Positions 51,601 through 63,120 of a DNA stretch of 64,000 bases are shown piece by piece. A program made the position numbers and the translations under genes. The stretch covers positions 50,257,559 to 50,321,558 of the forward strand of contig OY754332.1 of NCBI GenBank assembly GCA_963573305.1, in the 5' to 3' direction. Source of the stretch: Pyrrhosoma nymphula (lineage: Eukaryota > Arthropoda > Insecta > Odonata > Coenagrionidae). The notes below the pieces were generated by a model. It was not told the DNA's origin. It did no database searches and saw nothing but the letters and a program-made list of their open reading frames with translations. Numbering within the stretch: the first letter of the stretch is position 1; each line of letters begins with the position of its first letter.

Positions 51601-54600
51601 CATTGCATCAGTTTTAATATCATTTAAAGAACCATTTGGAACTCAAGGTCGTGGTGGCTACTTTGATCAATTTGGTATTATCCGTGATGTCATGCAGAAT
51701 CACCTCCTACAGATATTATGCTTGGTGGCTATGGAAAAGCCACCTTCTATTCACCCTGATGATATTAGAAGCGAAAAGGTATGGTTTGAACGTTGTGACT
51801 ATTGTTATGTGGTAGCCATATTTTGGTCAATTTTCCTCTAACATTTTCAATGCCCAGTGTGATTACAGAATGGTTTGTTCATAGACCCATTTTTGCTACA
51901 CTTAGACTTGCATGTATAGTTGTCATAAACCATCATGATTTTCTTTAAATATTGAACATTTCCATTGTTTAAGTGGAAACAAATCAGCTTCAGCAGGATT
52001 AACATCTCGATCAATCATAGTGGGGAATGAATGTTATTTAGCAGGGACATTTTAGCAAGCTTCCTAGCTCACCCAAGCTGTGCAATGTTAATCCCATTCT
52101 TCATCATGCTTTAACACCTCAGACACATCTGATGTATCCTTCATGTCCACTGCAACCCACATCGCAGAACATCTGACATGCTCACTACATCCTAAGTGAA
52201 ATGTTTTCTTAACCCTGTCGATACTGCGGAATTCTCTCCAATGCATGTCTACTGATCTGAGTACCAAGAGACTATTCCTTCCTCCGTTATGGACCATTTT
52301 TTATGGCATCAGTGGAGAAAGTTCTCACAGGTATACACTCACACTCAGCTCTTACCTTTTTCGACCCCTCGTATAGGGGACCTTGCCATTATCTTGGTCT
52401 CTGGAGGCAGTTAAGTTCTACCCTTCGCAGGTTTACAACCTTCCCAGCAGCATGGGTTTGCGGTCAACTAATTGTTAATTTATTGATTTTACTACATGTA
52501 TATTTGATACTTGCTCTGAAATTGTAGACTTTGAAATGAATTCCTTGTTTTTTACTGTGCATTTACACATTTTAAGCGAAACTCTACCAACAATATATTT
52601 CCTGATTTAATGCATAAACCAATTCCAATAAAAAAATCTTGACTGATATCTTGAAGTCAAGATATCATTGTAACCGCTCATGAGAAGACAAGGAGTTCAA
52701 TTCAGATGTTATATTTTTTGAGAAAGCAACTAATATTTATTAAACAAAATCACTGAATAAACAATCATCTGACTGTGGACCCTTGCCGCAAAGAGGGTGC
52801 TAATACAACGAAGGGTGCAGGTAGCTGCTCCCGGATTCTGAGGGAAAGGCCTGACCCCCACTGCGTTGGGTCCTGAAATGTAGAAGCTGTGTGCCTGCGA
52901 GCGCTAGAAAGGGAGGAAAGCATAGTGACGAAAATATGCGACGTTTGTTTGCTTGCATAGGAAAATCTCCGTCGCGAATTTGCGACGTTCGTCTTCCTGG
53001 TCAGGAAACCTACTGTCGCCTATTTCCGGCATTCATAGCAAAAGGGTATTTATCTGCTTCCCAATGTGTTTAAGATGTTGAGGCTGATGAATTGACACAC
53101 ATACAATTCATGTTTGATGGTCCTGTTTCTTGGGTGCACAGGTGGGGGCGTGAGGGAATTTTCTATCAGACGTAGTAGACCCACCTTGTGTGCAAGACCT
53201 CCACCATTTATTAATCTTTTCAGTTTGGCCAGGCTTTGTCTGTGATCACTGTGGGCCCCTGCTTGCATACGCTCTCTGCTCGCTCTGGTTTCAGCCTTCT
53301 TTCATCGTCCTGACCATTGGGGAAGGGTCGTAGGAAAGAGCAATTTGATGGGGCACAAAGGGGTCATGAATAAGAGGATTTTCACTCATGTGATCCACTC
53401 CGAGACTCAATTTATTGCTACTATTAGCCGGAAAATTAGCATTTATCACAACAATAGAATAAGCACAAATTGACAAGATGGATAAAAAATGCACTCCCAT
53501 ACTCCAAATGGAAACACATTTAATTACTCTTTTAGTCAATGCTGGCCTGCGATATTCAACCAGTAACACAATAAATAAAAACATTTAACAAATGATGAAA
53601 GTACTGACCATATGGGTCTGAATTTACACCTCTAATTAAGAGTAAGACTTTGGAACACTGAAAAACCATACAATCCTCCCAAAAAGGGGATACAGAGGCA
53701 GGTGAATCCTCCTCTGAAAAACAAATTCAGTAGCTATTTCAGTACCTGGTTTTCTCTCAATCTCTCTTAGTTGGTAAGGAAAAAAAAATGAGTTTTAGGG
53801 GTGATTCCACACACTGTGGGAATATTGTGACTGTGATGAAGTTCTTGTCCAAGCCCGCCTTTCGGGTCCTTTTATTCTCCAACATTCCCGGGTCTCCCTG
53901 CACCTTACGTATTTAAAATCATGCGTAGCGATCCGATGAGTATCACAGGATCAGTGCGCGAGCGCACTCAGGCTGTCGGAGTCATCCGTGGGGGGAGGGG
54001 GATTTCCCAACCGTTGCTCAGGTTTTTTCGCTTGGCACATGGTGAGTGATTGATGCATGTCTTCGTGGAGATGGCCGCCTAGCGTGGGGCTTTGCAAGAT
54101 GCTCTTATTGCACTGGTCACCACGTGAGAGTAAGGGGGAACTATTACACTGAGAACACCTGATCAGATGAGAGAGTGAGGCAACTGTAGCTTCTTCTTTT
54201 AGAGGAGGCACTGCCTTTTATTCTTCACCTTTTCCCAACATACTGAAGAACAGCTCTGGCCCATCACGACTTTGTCGCTTGGCCGATTCGAATTGAGTGC
54301 ACCGACTCACACTCTCTCTCACTCACGCCGAAGACAAATGTATAGAGTTGGCTACATATTTTTTTTGCATGCATATTGAAACACGTTGAAATGCCTTTTT
54401 ACCTCTTGCAAGTGGATCACATACCACAAAACAGGACAAAATTAACTGGGAAAAGGGAGACGAATTTACTCTCGGATTTTACTGTCTCTTTACCATCACA
54501 GTACATTGTACATACATATATAGAGCAATGAGAAAAAGATATATTCATGTGTGGGAAAAACATGAGGGTGACAGGCTGGCATCTTTGATAAAAAAAACCC

Positions 54601-57600
54601 ATTGCAGGAATAAACCTACACTGGGAGTGTGGAAAACCTGCTAAACCCACAGTGTGGTAACTGATGTATGCATTCAATAGAAAATAAATACTAAAGAACA
54701 ATTTAACAAAATAAGTTAGGAAAATAAGAATAAGAAAGATGAATAAAAATAACATGCTGACAATAATTGTAAGTAGAATAGTGAAAAATTAATAAGTATG
54801 TAATAATAATTACTCTTTTCTGAGTGTTTAGGAAAAACATTTTTTTTAATGGTTATCATTTTTAAGTTTTTTCTGCTTTCATTTGGATTCCTAAGGAGTT
54901 TATTTTTCATATTTCATGTATCATACCCAGCAGCCTTAATTTTAGATTATACTTTTTCTCAGTCAAAGGTAGGTAGTTAACTTTTTGATTTGGCGATGTG
55001 CTCGCAGAGCCATATGTTATTTGCGCTGTAGAGCATAATTATGGCTTGCGACTGTCTTAATGAAGAGCCTATGTTTGTAAAATGTAATTTAAGTGAGAGC
55101 GAGGGACTACATATCAGGTAATACACACACAACTTCTTGCTCAAAAGCAATCCAAGTGGCCTTCACCTTTTAAGGCAAGAGTAAAAGAGAAGAAGTTGGA
55201 GATGTTTGATGATGGACCTACTCCTTATTTTTACCATTCCTAATGACCCGATGTTGTTTACTGAGGGACATGGAGTGCTTTCTTTAGGTGGTCAGCTAAG
55301 CATATGTTTCATCATCTCTCTTATGTAATTGGAAGGAGATGTTTCAAATGTAAAGCTGTAGAATTATGTAGGCTGTGGTTCTGTTAAGTCTCCACTATGA
55401 CCGGGAAATAACACTGCTCAACATTGTTCTGCACTGTGTTAACTGATCACCAGCCATCGAAATATTTTCTATACACAGATAATTAATATTGTATTCGTTA
55501 TAGCCTTCCAAATATCATATGAACATCCTGTTCAAATTCTAATTTCAACAGTGTTGTTAACTACTATGTATAAATTCAAAGCAATGGAACCCTGCATATG
55601 ATTTCCAAGCTGATTAACACACTTAAGCCTAAAAGCATTAAATTCTTCAGAAGAATTCATAGTTTTAGTGTATGAATTCAATATTTCATATATGTAGTGT
55701 CTTATTATTCAATGCCAAGGTTACTGAAATACCAAATGCCTTTAAGTTGGGTATGTTCTCTCACATAAAACATTTTTATTTACAAGAATCATGTCAGACA
55801 ACTTAAACTTGGTTGTATTATAACCACTGAAGAATGGCTGTGCCTTTAAAAATTATTTTTATGGTCTCATTAGTTGTTTTTATTGTGTTGTGGGAAGTAA
55901 TATATGTTTGGTGCAGTTTTTAATATTTAATGAATATCCGGATTATAGGTGAAGGTATTGAAGTGTATTCCTGAACTCGAATTGGAAGATGTGGTTCTTG
56001 GGCAATATATTGGCGATGAAAAAGGAGAGGGAGAGGCAAAACAGGGATACCTGGATGACCCAACAGTGCCAAATGGTTCAACTACCCCAACATATGCCCT
56101 TGCTGTTCTCAAGATAAACAGCGAGAGATGGGATGGTGTGCCATTCATCTTGCGCTGTGGGAAAGGTATTATTTATTACTTCAAATTCATAAGTAAATGG
56201 CATTTGAATATTTTTAAGCTTTTTATGCTTGTATTTTGGAAGAATAATTGTATGTATATTCTGTAGAAAAAACTGCCATTCAAGAGAAAGTTCTAAGGCT
56301 AGTGTTTGATGGTTAGGAAAATGAAACAATCATTCATGCCAATGTGTTGGAAATAGTTGATCAAGTGTGACATTGCAATAGATGATTATTACAAAAAACT
56401 TGGAAATTGTAGTGTGTTGCCAGAGTAATGTATACTTCTGCCAAGAGACATTTTTTGTTATAAATCTCATCTGAAAAGCATCGACCTGTTGAATGAAATA
56501 AGAGTGTAGGGTTGATTCTGTCAGATATGGCTACTTGATTTAATTCTCATTATATGTATAAATCCAACTTAGCTCAAGTGCATTCTCAGTTTGTGCATTT
56601 ACAGCAAAATCCAAGTATGTGCTAGTCAGGGGAAGTTTAAGGTCTTTGATTGCTACTTTCTGTGAGTTATGGCACCATTTTGCCATTGCAACCATATGAA
56701 TTCCATTTTTCCTATTTTACCGGGCAATGATATGGGGGTAGCCAGTATGTAGATGTATTCAAAATGCACCAATTCTATAAATCCTTAACTTCATATTTTT
56801 CTAAGTACATAATTGTGGTGACTATATATATTCTTAAACTGTTTCAATATCATTATAAATCAGTCTTATATACCGTAATCCATTTTGCTTTGCCTTTCCA
56901 GCATAATTACAGTATTTTATTTTGTCTCACTTCCATGATTTCGTCTGAATACACAAGCAAGTGGCTGTGAAACGCAACCCTCAACACACCTATGTTGTGC
57001 TGTTTAGCCTTGCATATTTTTTTTCTTACGGGAGTGTAGAGGAGTGGCGATTTTTGGCCTAACTGCTAAAATAGGTTCCTGCATTAAACTCAAGTCAAGG
57101 CTACAAGTGTGAAAAGTCCCTTCCACAAATACCCAGATTTTCCTTATTTGTTTTAACCGAAAACAATCATTCCAGGTATTTAAAAAATTAAATTGATGGA
57201 AGAAAGATGAGGTGCATGGGTGGGAAGTTTTCATAAATCATGATCCCTTCCTCATTCATCTGCTTGACATTTTGGTTCGGTTGCCCACTTTGCCTCTTTT
57301 CCTCAATGGGGAATGAGTGTGGAGTATCTGCCATCCTCCCTGCCCTGCTGGTTCAAGAGTATATGGGTTGAGGTGATATGTGGTAGAGAGAGTGGAGGGA
57401 ATTCATAACTGAGACCAATAACAAAGATTAGGTTGATAGTTGGTGGTTTTTTGTTTTGGGACACATCGATTGACTAGCATGGGATGCATCTGTGAATGCT
57501 CAAATTTTATTACATTTTAGTATTTTTTCCTCAATTGATGTCATATGATTAAGATGAGTGATTTTACCCAAAGACCCTGTATTTGGATTTGGTTTCACAT

Positions 57601-60600
57601 CTTCTGTTGTGGGAAGCTGTGAAAGCTGATCATCTGTTCACCTCTTACCTGCCTCCATCAGGATTGTAAATTTCCCTGGTGGTAATTTCCTCCATTTGTT
57701 ATCAGAGATACCTAATTTGGAGAGGACATTATTAGGTGTTTCTTTTAAGTTAATCCTCAGTGTTCCTTTAAAAGTAATTCTTCGATCAAGTGCATGTTGG
57801 CTCTGTCAAATACTATTGCAATCATTGACCTTGGGCTGTGTGAATGGCTGGAGGCTACATGACCTCGGGCAATCAATTTAAATGATAATTTGTGCGTGAC
57901 CCTATGTTAGGGCCATCATTCTCCAAAGACCCAATGTTGGTAAAAATTCTGGGAATGAAAGCTACAAGCTTCATTTGCATATCACAGCTTCAGTCCACTC
58001 GTAAGAATGTTAATTCAAATTAACCCAGTGAATAAGTTACTTGTTCTCATTCTAAATTGTGCTGATGATGAATGTAATAAAAGCCATTGGTAGTTTTACT
58101 GATAAAATCTGATGGAATTTGTCAGCAATGGGTTCTAGGGTTTCTTGTTAAATGCATTACAAGTTTTAAGTGAGTCGGCTATAACTAGAGCCCTGCAAAA
58201 CGGCCTCCATTCTCGCCCACGTTCACTCGGCTGCCGGCTGAATCGAATGCACACACTCGATTGCAGAGTCAACCGAGTCTGGATTTACTCGGCCGATCAC
58301 TCGTCCCGAGTCTACGAACAACCGACGAGTATAAACACACTCGACGACAGCTTGGATTTCCGCGAAGGCTAGCTGGAGCGCAGGGACTCTGATTCGTAGT
58401 TTGGTGTCCATCATAGGACCTCCTGCGTGACAAAAAATACTCTACTTATGGTGCAATATATCATGTTCATCATTTAAAAATTATATCGCCCTTCGTATTC
58501 ATCTATTAAAAAACTTCATCGCCCATAAATATTCCAGAGTTCACCAATTTGGAATAAGATTTTGTCCTCTAAGAAATTCTGAACTGAGTAATAGGCTCTA
58601 AATGTTTGGATACGTTCCATCAATTCACCAGCCTGAGGGAAAAATAAAATTGTCGAAATAGAGGGAAATCAAAAAAGGGTACTAATACTGCGAGCAACTT
58701 CCCGGTTGCAAATGTGAGGAGCGATTGCTAGCGGTGGCCGGCCGAATATGAATGCACTTGGTGACATCGAGTATAGCCATACTCGTGCTTAGATGTTCGA
58801 ATACTCCGCCAGGGTGTGGGCTCCCCACCTGTTTCTCCGTCCAAAACATAGCTGAGGCGGTGACTCATTACCAGGCGACCGATTATAGCCGAGTACGGAG
58901 GGCGTTTTGCAGGGCTCTAGGAATAACTCTTGAAGCCTAATGTACCGACAGAGTAAGAATTAATCTGACTGAATAAAATTGTCCCTTTATGGAATATGAC
59001 CCCTGAAAGCTTCAGAAACCCTCAGGCCTATGTTTTTCAAATAACATTTCCTGCATTTAGAATACATAGTGTTTCTCCTATCTGTTTACACCCTTCTTTC
59101 ACCTTCATATTTGACCTTCATTATAGGGTCAAAAAATGGCCAAGGTATGTGTCTAGTGAAGGTAAAAAGGAATGGAGTCATAGGTGGCATCTGACGTCCG
59201 TGTGGAAGGGGCTGTAGTTATTGGTGTATTTCCAGCCTTCAGAAATGAAAAGGGGCCACTTTTGTCATCAATCCTTTCCTCTTCCCTTGTGTTTTTCTGA
59301 TTGGTGCACGAGAAGTAGCATGTGGAAATCAATCTTTTCAAAATAGTGAAAGTGGGAAAACTTATCCATGAAAAGAAAAATGAGAAATAGAGTTCTTCAA
59401 AGAAATGCTTAGGATTGACTTGAGAACAAAGTGAAGAAATTTATTGGAGGATTATTAACCTCCATGAAATAGTGCGATATTCCACAGAGGAAAAATCATT
59501 CGTCTTGACCGGGATTCGAACCCGGATCTCTCGATTTCGCGAGGCAAATTATTTTTTCTCTGTGGAATATCACACTAATGTGCACTTGTGAGTGAATCCG
59601 TAAAAGGTAATACCGTGACTAGTCCCGGTATCCCCAAAATTCGTCCAGGAAATAGATTTTATTTCTACCTCTGTAATTTTCACCATTATGTACAGTCGCC
59701 GCATAAAGTCTGGCGACATCGGCAACTTTATCACCTTAATTCACTAGCCCCCAAGACGAGGTTCCGATTCACGACTTCTCTGGCCACTTTCTCACCTCCT
59801 GCTCACCCCCCTCTTCTCTATATCCCCTCGCCACCCCTCACTTTTGAATCAGTAGAGCCACACAAAATCGTAGTTTTGCATGTTCGGCGCTTTTTTCGAT
59901 GTCGCCAGACTTTATGCGGTGACTGTACATACCTCCTTATTATATTCCTCCTCCATGGCCGTTGTCCCTCTCACAATCTAGTTTTGTGCAAGAAATTGTT
60001 TGTTGATACATCTGAAATGTATTGATTTTTGCTATTCAAAGTTTCTTCATTTGAAACAAATGAATTGATATCATTTTAAGTGAGTAGTACTTTTACTCAC
60101 TGTAGCTTATTTGGGCCTTGTAAATTTACATATTGATCAGTTGACCTTTAGAAAATCAGATGACTTTTAGGAAATTTAGCATTGTATTCTTGGAGTAAGA
60201 ATGCATGATAAGTCTTTATTTGTAAGTCTAATATTTATAGTGCAAATGTAGTCTCTATATTTTTGTGAAAGAGTTAAAAAAACTGAGTTATCTGCATGCA
60301 GTTATGGCTTAAAACAAATGACTTTGCCTCCTCTAGTCCAAAGATAAGAATGTCTAATTTGTATCCAGCCCCTCAAAATTCATCTTGAATTTAGATGGCT
60401 TGCAGGTGTTCCTGGCTAACATAGCTGACCAGTAATTGGAAGATCCAGGCTCAATTGCGATACAAGCCAAATGGTTTTATTCATGTGAAATTCCACACTT
60501 TTGTGCCACATAGAAATTCTATTTTTATTATGAACTTCTCGTTTTGCTTGCTCTCCTTGAAGTGCTAAAATTTTAATCTTTCCCTCTGTAAATTTTGGAA

Positions 60601-62905
60601 CCAAGAATGTGAATACATGTGTTCTATAATGCCTTTCTCTTTCAGCACTTAATGAACGGAAAGCTGAAGTCCGTATTCAGTACAGGGATGTGCCTGGTGA
60701 TATTTTCAATGGCAAAACAAAGAGGAATGAATTGGTCATCCGAGTTCAGCCTGGGGAAGCAGTTTATGTCAAGATGATGACAAAAACCCCTGGAATGAGT
60801 TTTGAGATGGAGGAAACCGAATTAGATCTTACTTATGGAAGTAGATACAGGGTAGCTATGGTTTTTACCAAGTTTTTATTATTTTGGTTTCTGTCATGTC
60901 TATCTGTCTGTCTGGGTGGAATATTGCAGGTGTATTCGAGGTGAGGCAACCAGTGTAGACACTAACATTTGGGAAACATGGAAAGATGTCACTCTTCCAA
61001 GCATCATCAAAAACAACATCCTGAATGACATTTTTAATGCCGATGAGACAGGCTTATTTTACCACGCTTATATTAGTTTGGTCTCCGTCATGTCTGTCTG
61101 TCTGTCCGGTTGGAATATTGCAACCGAGTTTCAACTAACTTCCCGATCAGCTAGAGACTTGAAATTTTAACCATAGCTCAGAAGTGGATGACAATGCAAT
61201 ATTAGCTATCTATTTTAACAAATAATTGATTAATTAATTAACATATTTCCTGATGTGCTTGTAGAGGCTTGTAATTTTAACCATAGCTCAGAAGTAAATG
61301 ACAATGCAATGTTAGCTACATGTTACAATAATTAATTAACGATTAATTAATTATTTCAATTCCACACACTGTCAGCTGAACAGAATCTGAAATACATCGG
61401 GAATTTCCTCTTTATCCCTGTCAGAGTCTCATCAAGATGTATAAAATCGATTGGAAACTTTCACCTGGGCATAAGACTAAAAAGTATAAAATAATTTTCC
61501 CTGGGCCCTTATAAATTTTTGAGGGTGAATTTTTAGTGGCTATGAAGATATTTGTAAGACTTGAAGAGAAAAACCTGGGGCTCTGGCAGTAGATAATAAA
61601 AGTAAATAATGTGGATGAATTCACAACCAATTTCAGTGCATTGCAAATGGTATTAATTGTGGGAGTTTGCTCAACGACACCTGGTCCCTTTACTGCTCCA
61701 TAATTATCATGGGTTGCCTGCGCCCCACGTTTTTCCCTTCAAGTCTTACAAATATCTCCATAGCCACTAAAAATTCACCCTCAAAAATTTAGAAGGGCTC
61801 AGGGAAAATTATTTATACTTTTTAGTCAGTTTTAAAAACGTGGTTTATTAAAATTTCTTTATTTAATTAATTATTTTGAGATCACTTTGCTTATATTATT
61901 GAAAGGTATACCTCTGATCAAAATCTGTGGTTTTTAATTGTTTTCAAATGTTGAGTTTTTATTCAGTCATATGAACTGGTCATACTATGTTAATTCTGAG
62001 GGAAATCTTGGAAATAATATTTTGAAATTCACTGTATGATTGTTTTGTAGTAATTTTGTGTCCTAAGTGGTGCAATATCATAATGAGTCATAGTTACTGA
62101 TCTGCATGAATGATTTAAAGTATTTAGCATTTCTTTGCTGTTCACATATTGAAAAAATTGCTTTTTGAAATCCAAGTTTAGGTGTAAATATAAAATGACT
62201 CACTCATTCGAATCATTTAACAGATGTGCCTCTCAGTTGGAAAATACAGAACTAGCTTTATAACATCTGGAAAAATATTCCCTGCGGTATATATTCCCTT
62301 TGTCGGCCTCGGTGGCGGCAGGGTAACGTCCTCGCCTGCTAACCCAAAGGTCGCGGGTTCGAATCCCGCCTGGGGAGGATTTTTCACTTCCCAGGACATG
62401 GTTGTTTGTGCTTGTCAATTGTTGATTGTTAATACCCCGATGTAAAGGCCAATATAAGTGCTGTTTTCAGTGGTAATTAAAATAAATAAAATAAAATATC
62501 TGTCATGGGTGCAATCCAGGCATCATGTGGATGATTGGGATAGACATATCACATAGGAATTTGGGCAATTTGGACTATACTGTGAAGGTTACTCTAGTTA
62601 ATGTACAAGAATACTTAAGGTTTCTGTTGTATAGTTCTCCAAGTTAAATCCATATGTATGTCACCTTGAAGTTTGCTAGTTATAGGGACATTGGCAATCT
62701 CTTGCTTTAATACTTCAGATTTCCTGATTTATTATTTTTTCCAGGATGTTAAAATGCCCGATGCCTATGAAAGGCTTTTACTGGATGTATTTTGTGGTTC
62801 ACAAATGCACTTTGTGAGGTCAGATGAACTTTCTGAAGCCTGGAGAGTTTTCACCCCTCTGCTTCATAAAATTGAAAAAGAGAAACCGAAGCCAATTTTG
62901 TACAA
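48483..62905 (+). CDS. G6PD: Glucose-6-phosphate 1-dehydrogenase (G6PD), eight exons, partial at 3' end
   Basis: Oxidises glucose-6-phosphate to 6-phosphogluconolactone while reducing NADP+, the entry step of the oxidative pentose phosphate pathway in the cytosol. Exons are 48483-48604, 49192-49338, 50853-51070, 51157-51318, 51559-51778, 55949-56165, 60646-60851 and 62745-62905. All introns are GT-AG and phases match at every join, giving about 484 codons without a stop. Visible in order: coenzyme motif GASGDLARKK, EKPFGRD, the substrate/active-site signature RIDHYLGKE, GRGGYFDQFGIIRD followed by MQNHLL (catalytic His), RWDGVPFILRCGK, KRNELVIRVQP and YERLLLDVFCGSQMHFVRSDE. Animal G6PD is usually 515-525 aa, so only the last 30 or so residues (YGSRGP region onward) are missing; their exon must lie past 64000. 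The first exon found enters in phase (two bases of a split codon), so an upstream exon is implied unless the in-frame ATG at 48542 is the start. Key residues are intact, so this is a functional-looking gene. Confidence 0.97.
49192..49338 (+). CDS. G6PD: G6PD coding exon B (coenzyme-binding strand)
   Basis: Reads GDLARKKIYPTLWWLYRDN and continues to GYARTKCTINELREKCHQYMK. It completes the GASGDLA coenzyme-binding motif begun in the previous exon. It is 147 bp, phase 0 at both ends, with acceptor ctattcctcag and donor aag/gtagct. Confidence 0.95.
50853..51070 (+). CDS. G6PD: G6PD coding exon C
   Basis: Reads VKPSEEEKYEEFWKLNHYVA, then the conserved NRLFYLALPPSVFEEVT and RETCMGE. It has 72 codons plus two bases (donor gagca/gtaagt), which join to the single t opening the next exon. 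The join gives MGEHRGWNR, one residue longer than the usual spacing between CM and GWNR in animal G6PDs. Confidence 0.95.
51157..51318 (+). CDS. G6PD: G6PD coding exon D (active-site signature)
   Basis: Reads RGWNRIIIEKPFGRD, then LFKEDQIYRIDHYLGKEMVQ and NLMTL. It contains the RIDHYLGKE substrate-binding signature with the Asp-His pair and the Lys known from the family. The upstream intron is only 86 bp. Ends with two bases of the Arg codon completed in the next exon. Confidence 0.97.
51559..51778 (+). CDS. G6PD: G6PD coding exon E (catalytic His region)
   Basis: Reads FGNRIFSPTWNRECIASVLI, then KEPFGTQGRGGYFDQFGIIR, DVMQNHLLQILCLVAMEKP and DDIRSEK. MQNHLL carries the second conserved catalytic His. 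It ends in phase 0 at aag/gtatgg. The ORF runs on into the intron, but conservation with the family stops exactly at the donor. Confidence 0.97.
51779..55948. other. G6PD intron, 4.17 kb, mostly unexplained
   Basis: No coding segment recognised. 52750-54340 is more GC-rich than its flanks and may be an inserted element (for example GACCCTTGCCGCAAAGAGGG at 52781 and CCGCCTTTCGGGTCC at 53856), but I found no terminal repeats or protein motif to classify it. Confidence 0.5.
55949..56165 (+). CDS. G6PD: G6PD coding exon F
   Basis: Reads VKVLKCIPELELEDVVLGQY, then GYLDDPTVPNGSTTPTYA and NSERWDGVPFILRCGK. Acceptor ggattatag follows a 4.17-kb intron. It ends one base into the Ala codon (aaag/gtatta). 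Confidence 0.96.
58186..58919. mobile_element. hAT-like non-autonomous element, 734 bp
   Basis: Terminal inverted repeats TAGAGCCCTGCAAAACG and CGTTTTGCAGGGCTCTA, flanked by GCTATAAC and GGAATAAC, an 8-bp duplication with two mismatches. Short TIRs and 8-bp duplications are characteristic of the hAT superfamily. The interior is rich in CACTCG/GAGTCT words and encodes no recognisable transposase. Located in the 4.48-kb G6PD intron. Confidence 0.82.
59471..59645 (+). mobile_element. Fold-back tRNA-SINE-like repeat, copy 2
   Basis: TGCGATATTCCACAGAGGAA then AAATCATTCGTCTTGACCGG, a clean inverted B box GATTCGAACCCGG, then AATTATTTTTTCTCTGTGGA and the same 3' body (GTGCACTTGTGAGTGA, TCCGTAAAAG, CCGGTATCCCC) as the copy at 15.5 kb. 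Here the right half has lost the tRNA-like part. A Tc1-like MITE sits 47 bp downstream. Confidence 0.75.
59693..59925. mobile_element. Tc1/mariner-like MITE with TA duplication
   Basis: 233 bp bounded by TA on both sides. The left terminus CAGTCGCCGCATAAAGTCTG continues GCGACATCG; the right terminus is its reverse complement with one mismatch (CGATGTCGCCAGAC, TTTATGCGGTGACTG). TA target duplication plus CAGT ends are typical of Tc1/mariner non-autonomous elements. The interior has no transposase. Confidence 0.88.
60646..60851 (+). CDS. G6PD: G6PD coding exon G
   Basis: Reads ALNERKAEVRIQYRDVPGDI, then KRNELVIRVQPGEAVYVKMM and ETELDLTYGSRYR. Acceptor ctctttcag follows a 4.48-kb intron. Donor agg/gtagct is followed within 30 bp by repeat DNA. 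Confidence 0.96.
60878..61122 (+). repeat. Direct repeats flanking the Tigger fragment
   Basis: Copies at 60878-60928 and 61068-61122 share TTTGGT(T/C)TC(T/C)GTCATGTC, a (TCTG)n run and GGAATATTGCA. The arrangement could be an insertion into one repeat with local duplication, or recombination between two dispersed copies. Confidence 0.7.
60929..61067 (+). pseudogene. Tigger/pogo-type transposase fragment in G6PD intron
   Basis: Reads RGEATSVDTNIWETWKDVTL, then PSIIKNNILNDIFNADETGL and FYHA. IFNADETGLFY is the diagnostic block around the first catalytic Asp of Tigger/TIGD (pogo superfamily) DDE transposases. About 45 residues survive, with no helix-turn-helix DNA-binding part and no remaining catalytic residues. 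It is bracketed by two copies of a ~50-bp TGTCTGTCTGTC-containing repeat (60878-60928 and 61068-61122). It lies about 80 bp after the donor of G6PD exon G. Confidence 0.85.
61155..61320 (+). repeat. Two-unit direct repeat in G6PD intron
   Basis: The segment TTTTAACCATAGCTCAGAAG plus GACAATGCAAT.TTAGCTA occurs at about 61166-61210 and 61273-61318, about 107 bp apart, each followed by TTAATTAATTA-rich DNA. It is probably the continuation of the dispersed repeat that begins with the TCTG run at 61068. Confidence 0.7.
61474..61828. repeat. Long imperfect inverted repeat (about 108-bp arms)
   Basis: The left arm 61474-61581 starts GACTAAAAAGTATAAA and contains TGAGGGTGAATTTTTAGTGG. The right arm 61722-61828 is its reverse complement with few mismatches. 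The spacer is about 140 bp. It looks like a non-autonomous DNA element or fold-back repeat; no target duplication was identified. Confidence 0.8.
62301..62499 (+). mobile_element. tRNA-derived SINE with AATAAA-rich tail
   Basis: The head resembles a tRNA: an A-box-like GGTGGCGGCAGGGTAACG and a perfect B box GGGTTCGAATCCCGCC (62356-62371). A ~90-bp body follows, then a tail of AAATAAATAAAATAAAA. It sits in the last G6PD intron of the window. A tRNA gene is unlikely because the tail is SINE-like and the head does not fold cleanly into an anticodon arm. Confidence 0.85.
62745..62905 (+). CDS. G6PD: G6PD coding exon H (last exon in window)
   Basis: Reads DVKMPDAYERLLLDVFCGSQ, then MHFVRSDELSEAWRVFTPLL and HKIEKEKPKPILY. 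Acceptor ttttttccag, donor tacaa/gtaagt in phase 2. The next exon should begin with the third base of a codon followed by the YGSRGP segment; no such sequence occurs between here and 64000. Confidence 0.95.
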
Positions 62906-63120
62906 GTAAGTTGTCCTTTATCACTATTGAGCATTTAAAATGATTTAGTTTGTGATTAAGAAGTTTGGGTGTGGTAGCAGTTATTGCTCTTATAGCAGTT
63001 ACTCTTGTTCTATTGAGTGGCTAATCAAGAAAATTCAATGGCTGTATTGGATAACGAGGCATTTACTCTCATAAATTTGCTAACTTGTACTTCTAGGATA
63101 TCTGAATGCAAGAAATTTGC

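Noticed and set aside
53815..54655. Possible LTR or TIR pair (ACACTGTGGG / CCCACAGTGT)
   Set aside because: Only about 10-12 bp of symmetry, no target duplication and no coding content between them.
62301..62378. Genuine tRNA gene
   Set aside because: Head lacks a sound anticodon arm and acceptor pairing and is followed by a SINE body and AATAAA-rich tail.
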